Assembly: GCF_003097355.1 (NCBI RefSeq) | Contig: NZ_PYUI01000004.1 | Span: 124,001 to 188,000, forward strand | Source of the DNA: Arthrobacter sp. H-02-3 | GTDB lineage: Bacteria > Actinomycetota > Actinomycetes > Actinomycetales > Micrococcaceae | Length of the DNA: 64,000 nucleotides | Direction of reading: 5' to 3' | Shown here: piece by piece, positions 58,878-64,000 of the stretch | Numbering within the stretch: the first letter of the stretch is position 1 | Layout: each line of letters starts with the position of its first letter | Notes under the pieces: model-generated | What the model was told of the DNA's origin: nothing | Seen by the model: only the letters and a program-made list of their open reading frames with translations | Database searches by the model: none | Position numbers and translations under genes: made by a program

Positions 58878-61566
58878 GGGCACGGCGGGAGCCCCCGGCA
58901 CCGAGGCGTCCCGCGCCTTGACCGGGAGGTCGGAAGATTTGATGTCGGCCGTGGAGTCCCTTCAGGGCGGCAGCCATGTGGCGGTATTCGTCCTCGGCGA
59001 AAGCGGGATGGGCAAGTCCAGGCTCATCGAAGCCGTGGTCGCGGAGCTGGGCCCGGACGTGACGCCGGTGCGGATTCACGGCAGTGCGTCGCTGACGAAG
59101 GTTCCCTACGGTGTCCTTGGCCCCTTCATCGTCGAACTCCCGGTCCAGGAGGCGACATCGCAGCTGGCCGTGCTGAGGACGCTGTGGTCGCACCTGGAAG
59201 AAGAGAAGCGCGCCACCCAGAAGCCCCTGCTGCTCATCGTCGACGACGCCCACGACCTCGATGAGGCGACGGCGGGAATCCTGGCCGAGCTGGCCGCGGC
59301 AGGCTGGGCGAAACTGCTGGTGGGCGCCGCCGCCCGGCCCGGACTGCCGGAGCCGCTCCTGCAGCTGTGGTTTGAAGGCATCGCCGAGCGGCATGACCTG
59401 CGGCCCCTCACCCTGGCTCAGACCACAGAAATGCTGGAGGGCGAGCTCGGCTCGCAGGTGCTGCCCAACGTCGCGGAGATCCTCTGGGAGGCCTCCGGCG
59501 GCAACCCGATGCTCCTCAACGGGCTCCTCGACGACGCCAAAAAGGACGGGACGCTGCTGCGCCGCAACGGTGTCTGGTTGTTCACCCGGCATCTGAACAG
59601 CCACGGGGACCGGCTGACCGACGTCGTGCGCCGCCAGCTGCTGCTGCGCTCGCCGGAAGAGCGGCAGGCACTGAACCTGGTGGCCCTGGCCGAACCCGTG
59701 TCCCGTGAACTGATCGAGTCCGTGGCCGGGGAAGAGGCCGTGGGGTCGCTGATCGAAAGCGAACTGATTCGTGTCACGGGCTCCGCCGGCGGTGAGCTGC
59801 GGCTGTGGCACACCGTGTACGGGGACACCCTGCGAAACCTGATCTCGCCGGCCAGGAGCCTCCAGCTGCGCCAGAGCCTGCTGCGCCGCATGGACAGCGA
59901 GCCGACGTCGGCCGAAGGACTGTTGCGCCACGTGAGCTGGTCGATCGAATGCGGCGCGGAGGTCGAGGACCGCCAGCTCCTGAGGGCCGCCGTCCTGGCC
60001 AGCCGGCTCTACGAGGACGATCTCGCCCGCAAGGCGGCCGCTCTCGTCAAGGACCCGGACCTGCAGATGGCGGCCCGCGCCGTGATAGCTCGGACCCGCT
60101 ACAACGCCTCCGACTACGTTGCTGCCTGGGAAATCCTCGACGCCGATTTCGGCCAGGGCGGCAACCTCACCAGCCTGCTGACCGGATCCCTCCTGTGGGC
60201 CGCGGTGATGTGCGCACTGGGGTACACGCCTGCCGAGATCATGCAACGGGCACAGGCGCTGCAGCCTGCCGGTGAACACCTGGCCGAGGCCCAGCCGGAG
60301 AACGCCGAAGCCATTCGCGCCGCGATAACGGAGCGACTGAACACCATGGAAGCCATGGTCCTGGCACTGGCAGGCGAGTACCCGCAGACTCCTGCCACGG
60401 CGGACGCGGCCGCTACCCGGCCGGCGGCCAACAACCTCGAGGCGGCGTTCCGGCTCTCCCTCGACGCGGAGCGGCTCCTGGCCACCGGCAAAGGACTGAG
60501 CGCCTTTGCCGTGATGTCGCAGGCAGTCGAGGCCGCCGGAGCCGACCACGATGAGCTGTACTTCCTCACGGATTTCCTCGTGGTCCGGTCGGCCGCCGCC
60601 GCGATCCAGGCCGGGGACTGGCAGGCCGCGGAAAACCTCCTGGCCGCCTTTGTCGCCGGGTCGGGGCCAAGCTTGATTTCGTTCGGCGGGGGAGTCCACG
60701 CGGCCCACGGCATCATCCTCCTGTACCAGGGCAAGGCCGCGCAGGCGCTGAACACCCTCAGCGCCGCGCTCGAAGCGCTGCGGCTCACCGATCCCCAGCA
60801 GCTGTTCGCCCTCACGGCGGCCATGGCTTTCGCGGCGGCCGCCGAAGTCGGTGCGCAGACGAAAGCGGAGCTTTTCCTTGCCGACTTCGAGGCCGCCCCG
60901 GCGGCGCTGCCGCGGTACATGCACTCCCTGGCCATGATGGCCGTGGTCTATGGAAAAGCCCGGCTCGGGAACTACCCCGGCGCCATCGCCGAACTGAAGC
61001 GCCTCGGCCGCCCGCACCCGGAGATGAACACAGCCGGCCTCGAACTCGAGGCTCTGGCCCTTTGCCTGGCCTTAGGGGACACCGACTCGGCGCCCCAGCT
61101 ACTGGAACTGCAGGCCGGGCTCGAGGGCCCCCGGCCGGCCGCGATCTGCGCCTATGCCGCAGCCATCAGCACGGACAACGCCGCAGACCACCTGGAGGCC
61201 GCGAAGACCTGTGAGGCTGCGGAACTGTGGACCTTCGCCGCCCTTGCCTACGACGCGGCGGCGCACGCCTACCGGGCCGCGGGCGATACCCTCAGGGAGC
61301 GCATGGCGAACTCGCAGCGGAAGCGGTGCCTGGACCGGGCCGACGACCTTCCCGGTGAGGAAACGGCCAAGAACGACGACTCGCTGGGCATCCTGACCCG
61401 CCGGGAACGCGACATTGTGGCGCTCGCAGTACGCGGCCTGACCGACCGCCAGATCGCCGCCGAACTCCAGGTTTCCGTCCGGACGGTTGAGGGCCACCTC
61501 TACCGCAGCTACGCTAAGCTCAACGTCAAGGGCCGTGAACAGCTCCCCGGAATTGGCGGTCGCTAA
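58855..61566 (+). CDS. LuxR family regulator with STAND ATPase domain (second of three)
   Basis: 903 residues. ALTGRSEDLMSAVESLQGGS then Walker A LGESGMGKSRLI (about 47-58) and Walker B LLLIVDDAHDLDEAT. A long helical repeat region and a C-terminal helix-turn-helix LTRRERDIVALAVRGLTDRQIAAELQVSVRTVEGHLYRSY follow. It is a paralogue of its neighbour; both share a PYGxL motif after the P-loop and SVRTVEGHLY in the recognition helix. GTG 58855 overlaps the upstream stop by 23 bp, so the genes are coupled. The next start lies 237 bp downstream. Confidence 0.87.
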   Translation: MICLDSSRGTAGAPGTEASRALTGRSEDLMSAVESLQGGSHVAVFVLGESGMGKSRLIEAVVAELGPDVTPVRIHGSASLTKVPYGVLGPFIVELPVQEATSQLAVLRTLWSHLEEEKRATQKPLLLIVDDAHDLDEATAGILAELAAAGWAKLLVGAAARPGLPEPLLQLWFEGIAERHDLRPLTLAQTTEMLEGELGSQVLPNVAEILWEASGGNPMLLNGLLDDAKKDGTLLRRNGVWLFTRHLNSHGDRLTDVVRRQLLLRSPEERQALNLVALAEPVSRELIESVAGEEAVGSLIESELIRVTGSAGGELRLWHTVYGDTLRNLISPARSLQLRQSLLRRMDSEPTSAEGLLRHVSWSIECGAEVEDRQLLRAAVLASRLYEDDLARKAAALVKDPDLQMAARAVIARTRYNASDYVAAWEILDADFGQGGNLTSLLTGSLLWAAVMCALGYTPAEIMQRAQALQPAGEHLAEAQPENAEAIRAAITERLNTMEAMVLALAGEYPQTPATADAAATRPAANNLEAAFRLSLDAERLLATGKGLSAFAVMSQAVEAAGADHDELYFLTDFLVVRSAAAAIQAGDWQAAENLLAAFVAGSGPSLISFGGGVHAAHGIILLYQGKAAQALNTLSAALEALRLTDPQQLFALTAAMAFAAAAEVGAQTKAELFLADFEAAPAALPRYMHSLAMMAVVYGKARLGNYPGAIAELKRLGRPHPEMNTAGLELEALALCLALGDTDSAPQLLELQAGLEGPRPAAICAYAAAISTDNAADHLEAAKTCEAAELWTFAALAYDAAAHAYRAAGDTLRERMANSQRKRCLDRADDLPGEETAKNDDSLGILTRRERDIVALAVRGLTDRQIAAELQVSVRTVEGHLYRSYAKLNVKGREQLPGIGGR

Positions 61567-61700
61567 GCCCGGAGGCAGCCACTGGTCCGGGGCTCCGGGA
61601 GACTACGCTCAGGGACACGTGAGGCGGCGTTCCGACTACTTGGTTTGGACCCGGCAGCCGTGTGGCCGCAACTGAGTACAGCTACGTAGAGCCGGCCGAA

Positions 61701-61732
61701 TACTCGCTGCGTAATCGAGTACTACTTACGCA
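61701..61732. promoter_or_regulatory. Palindromes upstream of the third LuxR gene
   Basis: TGCGTAA (61708-61714) and TTACGCA (61726-61732), 11-bp spacer, overlap TACTCG (61701-61706) and CGAGTA (61716-61721), 9-bp spacer. A CTACGTAG palindrome lies at 61682-61689. The region is AT-richer than its flanks and looks like a regulated promoter. Confidence 0.55.
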
Positions 61733-61803
61733 TACCGAAAATACGCGTAGTCAATACGGTGGAGGTATCACCGCTCAAAACTTTGATTGCGAAGGTCTCT
61801 CAT

Positions 61804-64000
61804 ATGTTCCAGCAAGACGCCGGCTTGCCTGCGGGCAGCGGCCAGACAGAAGCAATGTTTCCGGCGCAACGAAACGGCCACGGCCGGAACAAAGACAGAC
61901 CCTTCACCCGCCAACAGCTCGTTGCCGACGTCGTGCAAACCCTGACGTCGGGTTCCGGGTGCGGCATAGTCCTCGTGGGCGACCACGGGGCCGGCAAATC
62001 CTTTATCGCCCAGCGCGCCATTGAGCAGCTCGGCGACGAGTACCTGGTGGTCCAGGTCAGGGGCAGCTCGATCTCCTCCAAACTTCCCTACGGTGCCCTG
62101 AGCGTCCTCCTGAACGACCTCGACGCCTCCCACCTCGAGCACCCACTGATGGTGCTGCGCGGGCTGACCCAGCTGCTGCACAACAAGTCCGAGGGGCGGC
62201 AGATCGTCCTTTTCGTGGACAACGCCCATGACCTCGACGAGCTCTCGAGCATGATGGTGGCTCAGCTGAGCGCAGGTGCCCATGTCACGCTGCTGGCGGC
62301 GTGCGTGGACATGCCTCACGTCGGCGGCGACATCATGGGCCTGTGGAAGGATGACCTGCTCCGGCGGGTGGACCTTGGCCCGTTTGACTTCGCCGAGACG
62401 GCCGCAACACTGCACCACGAATACGGCGGCAGGTTCTCTTTGACGGCCGCCCGTGCGCTCTGGAGCGCGAGCGGGGGCAACGCCCTGTTCCTCCACTCCC
62501 TGGCCCGCGAACAGATCAAGCTGGGCACAGTGGTCCGCCAGGACGGCGTATGGTTCCTGGGCAACGGCCCGATCGCCTTGACGGGCGAGATCCGGGACGT
62601 CGTGAAGGCCCGCCTGAACCGGCTCGGCACCGGCCAGCGCGACGTCTTTGAACTGCTGGCCCTTGCCGGGGCGGTCCCGCTGCAGACCCTCATGCTCATC
62701 GCCAACCCCCAGGATATGGACGCGCTCCAGGAGCGGACCCTGATCCGGGTGACCCATGACCATCCGCCGATGGTCAGCGTCGCCAACCCGGTGACGGCCG
62801 GAATCGTCGCGAGCGTTGTCCCGCCCGGACGCAGCGCCGAACTCCGCCGCCGGCTCACCGCCGTGCTCCAGGAGTCCGACGCCCTGGACGCCGGTGGCTC
62901 CACCGGCGTCGCCTGGGCGCTGGACTGCGGGGAGCAGGTGAGCGCGGAGGTCGCCCTGGCGGCGGCCCGCGCAGCCAACAGCGCGTCCGACCCCGCAGCC
63001 GCCCTGCGGTTCGTCCAGGAGATCGACGGCGGCGAGCCCGCCGTCCCCCTGGCCATCGAATCGGTGACCGCCCACATCTCGGTAAACAACGATGAGTCCG
63101 CACACCGGGTCCTGGAGTCGCTGGACGAAGAAGCCCGCGGGGAGCTTCCGCTGGCCGAATGGACGGCCCTGCAGCTGCTGCGCGCAGAGCTGGAAAAACG
63201 CAGCACTGCCCCGGGAACCGATCCCCGGGCACGGCTGCGGGAACTCGCGGAGCGGCTCGCTGCCGAGCCTGCGGAGCGCGGCTCCGCCGTCAGCGCGGCG
63301 CGGGAGCAGCTGCGCCTGGCCGAGGCCGAGCTCGCCGCGTTCCAGGGACGCTACGCCGATGTCCTTGCCACGACCGACAGCATGGACACGGCGGACCTGG
63401 GCAGCGAACCGCGGCTTGTGACCGCCAGCGTGCGCTGCGAGGCCCTGGCTGTCAGCGGCAACGTCGTGCACGCGATGGTCCTGGGCAAGCAGATCCTGGC
63501 GGCCACCGCGAACGTGCGGCTCACGGACCGCGCGGTCCGCGAGATCCGCGGCAGGTTCCTGCTCCTGCTGCTGCTCTCGGCCAAGTTCAGGGAGGCATCC
63601 GCCTACCTCGAGGAGACGTATGGCGGCGGAGAGCCCCAGACCCGGCTCGGGGGGATGTTCGAGATCGGGCAGGGCGTCATTGACCTGCACTCCGGACATC
63701 TCGACGATGCCCTGTCCAGGCTTCAAGCGGGCAGGTGGCAGCTCCTGGCCCAGGACCCCGACGCCTTGGCGGGCCTGGCTACCGCGGTCTGTGCCTATGC
63801 CGCCGCCCTGCAGGGCGAGGAGGAAACGGCTGCCGTCCTGCTGGGCGACCTTGCCCAGCCCGGGACACCAGCGGCGTGGCTGGTTGGACGGCTCACCCGT
63901 TACTTCGAACTCTCGGCCCAAGCCGAGCTCGGGCAGAGGGCCATGTCCATCCGCGCCCTCACGGCCGAGGCAGACAGCGACACGGAATCCTCGGCCCTGG
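61804..64000 (+). CDS. LuxR-type STAND ATPase, third of three, 3' end off the window
   Basis: The frame is open to the last base, 732 residues so far, so no stop is visible. Walker A is VGDHGAGKS (about 58-66), Walker B IVLFVDNAHDLDELS (about 134-148), and PYGALSVLL follows the P-loop region as in the two upstream paralogues. A C-terminal helix-turn-helix is expected but not seen. ATG 61804 has GAAGGT 7 bp upstream. The gene is separated from the second by 237 bp with palindromes, so it has its own promoter. Confidence 0.85.
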   Translation, partial: MFQQDAGLPAGSGQTEAMFPAQRNGHGRNKDRPFTRQQLVADVVQTLTSGSGCGIVLVGDHGAGKSFIAQRAIEQLGDEYLVVQVRGSSISSKLPYGALSVLLNDLDASHLEHPLMVLRGLTQLLHNKSEGRQIVLFVDNAHDLDELSSMMVAQLSAGAHVTLLAACVDMPHVGGDIMGLWKDDLLRRVDLGPFDFAETAATLHHEYGGRFSLTAARALWSASGGNALFLHSLAREQIKLGTVVRQDGVWFLGNGPIALTGEIRDVVKARLNRLGTGQRDVFELLALAGAVPLQTLMLIANPQDMDALQERTLIRVTHDHPPMVSVANPVTAGIVASVVPPGRSAELRRRLTAVLQESDALDAGGSTGVAWALDCGEQVSAEVALAAARAANSASDPAAALRFVQEIDGGEPAVPLAIESVTAHISVNNDESAHRVLESLDEEARGELPLAEWTALQLLRAELEKRSTAPGTDPRARLRELAERLAAEPAERGSAVSAAREQLRLAEAELAAFQGRYADVLATTDSMDTADLGSEPRLVTASVRCEALAVSGNVVHAMVLGKQILAATANVRLTDRAVREIRGRFLLLLLLSAKFREASAYLEETYGGGEPQTRLGGMFEIGQGVIDLHSGHLDDALSRLQAGRWQLLAQDPDALAGLATAVCAYAAALQGEEETAAVLLGDLAQPGTPAAWLVGRLTRYFELSAQAELGQRAMSIRALTAEADSDTESSAL

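Noticed and set aside
58870-61017. 715-codon minus-strand frame over the second LuxR gene, and the 717-codon minus-strand frame 61768-63921 over the third
   Set aside because: Plus-strand frames have clear Walker motifs and ribosome binding sites; the minus frames are shadows.

Overview
The window is high-GC actinobacterial chromosome. Gene content and order point to Micrococcaceae, most likely Arthrobacter, Pseudarthrobacter or a close relative; this is inferred from protein families and synteny, since no database could be searched. Almost all of it is ordinary, densely packed chromosome with strong GC-rich hairpin terminators. No phage, insertion sequence, CRISPR array or rRNA operon is visible. 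There is one tRNA gene, tRNA-Gln(TTG).

1-19.4 kb: the end of a phoH-like gene, a 281-bp nested palindromic element, a GNAT acetyltransferase, a conserved hypothetical protein, a prepilin peptidase with a NUDIX hydrolase, a TetR-MFS efflux pair with a visible operator, central metabolism (fumC, beta-carbonic anhydrase, glpX) and sugar-nucleotide or envelope genes (galE, FemAB-like, manA, LCP ligase). purE/purK, a GtrA flippase-like protein and a TIGR03089 protein follow.

19.4-31.5 kb: a whiB2-type regulator behind a good sigma-A promoter, then a giant GT2 glycosyltransferase, DUF5719, a zincin-like protein, DUF3499, Trm112 and ahcY. This block resembles the mycobacterial whiB2-to-sahH region. 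An L,D-transpeptidase and a Lit-like (TIGR01906) membrane protein come next.

31.5-49.9 kb: acyl-CoA synthetase, a PMT-type protein mannosyltransferase divergent from rsmI, gabD, the moxR-DUF58-transglutaminase operon, and the classic tatD-rpfB-rsmA-ispE run, ending with an ABC-F ATPase.

49.88-50.87 kb: the most unusual feature. About 1 kb between two convergent genes (the ABC-F gene and a TetR gene) holds a non-coding array of more than 25 copies of a decameric near-palindrome with core GGRCATGYCC. The copies are phased at alternating 32 and 29 bp (61-bp unit), with conserved hairpin modules closing each cluster.

51.7-64 kb: tRNA-Gln, glmU, prs, a structured leader with rplY, and pth, which is the standard order. 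Three consecutive large LuxR-type STAND ATPase genes follow, the last cut by the window end.

Most genes serve cell-envelope construction (LCP, FemAB, PMT, GT2, Rpf, L,D-transpeptidase, MurNAc/GlcNAc precursors through glmU) or translation (rsmA, rsmI, rplY, pth, ABC-F).
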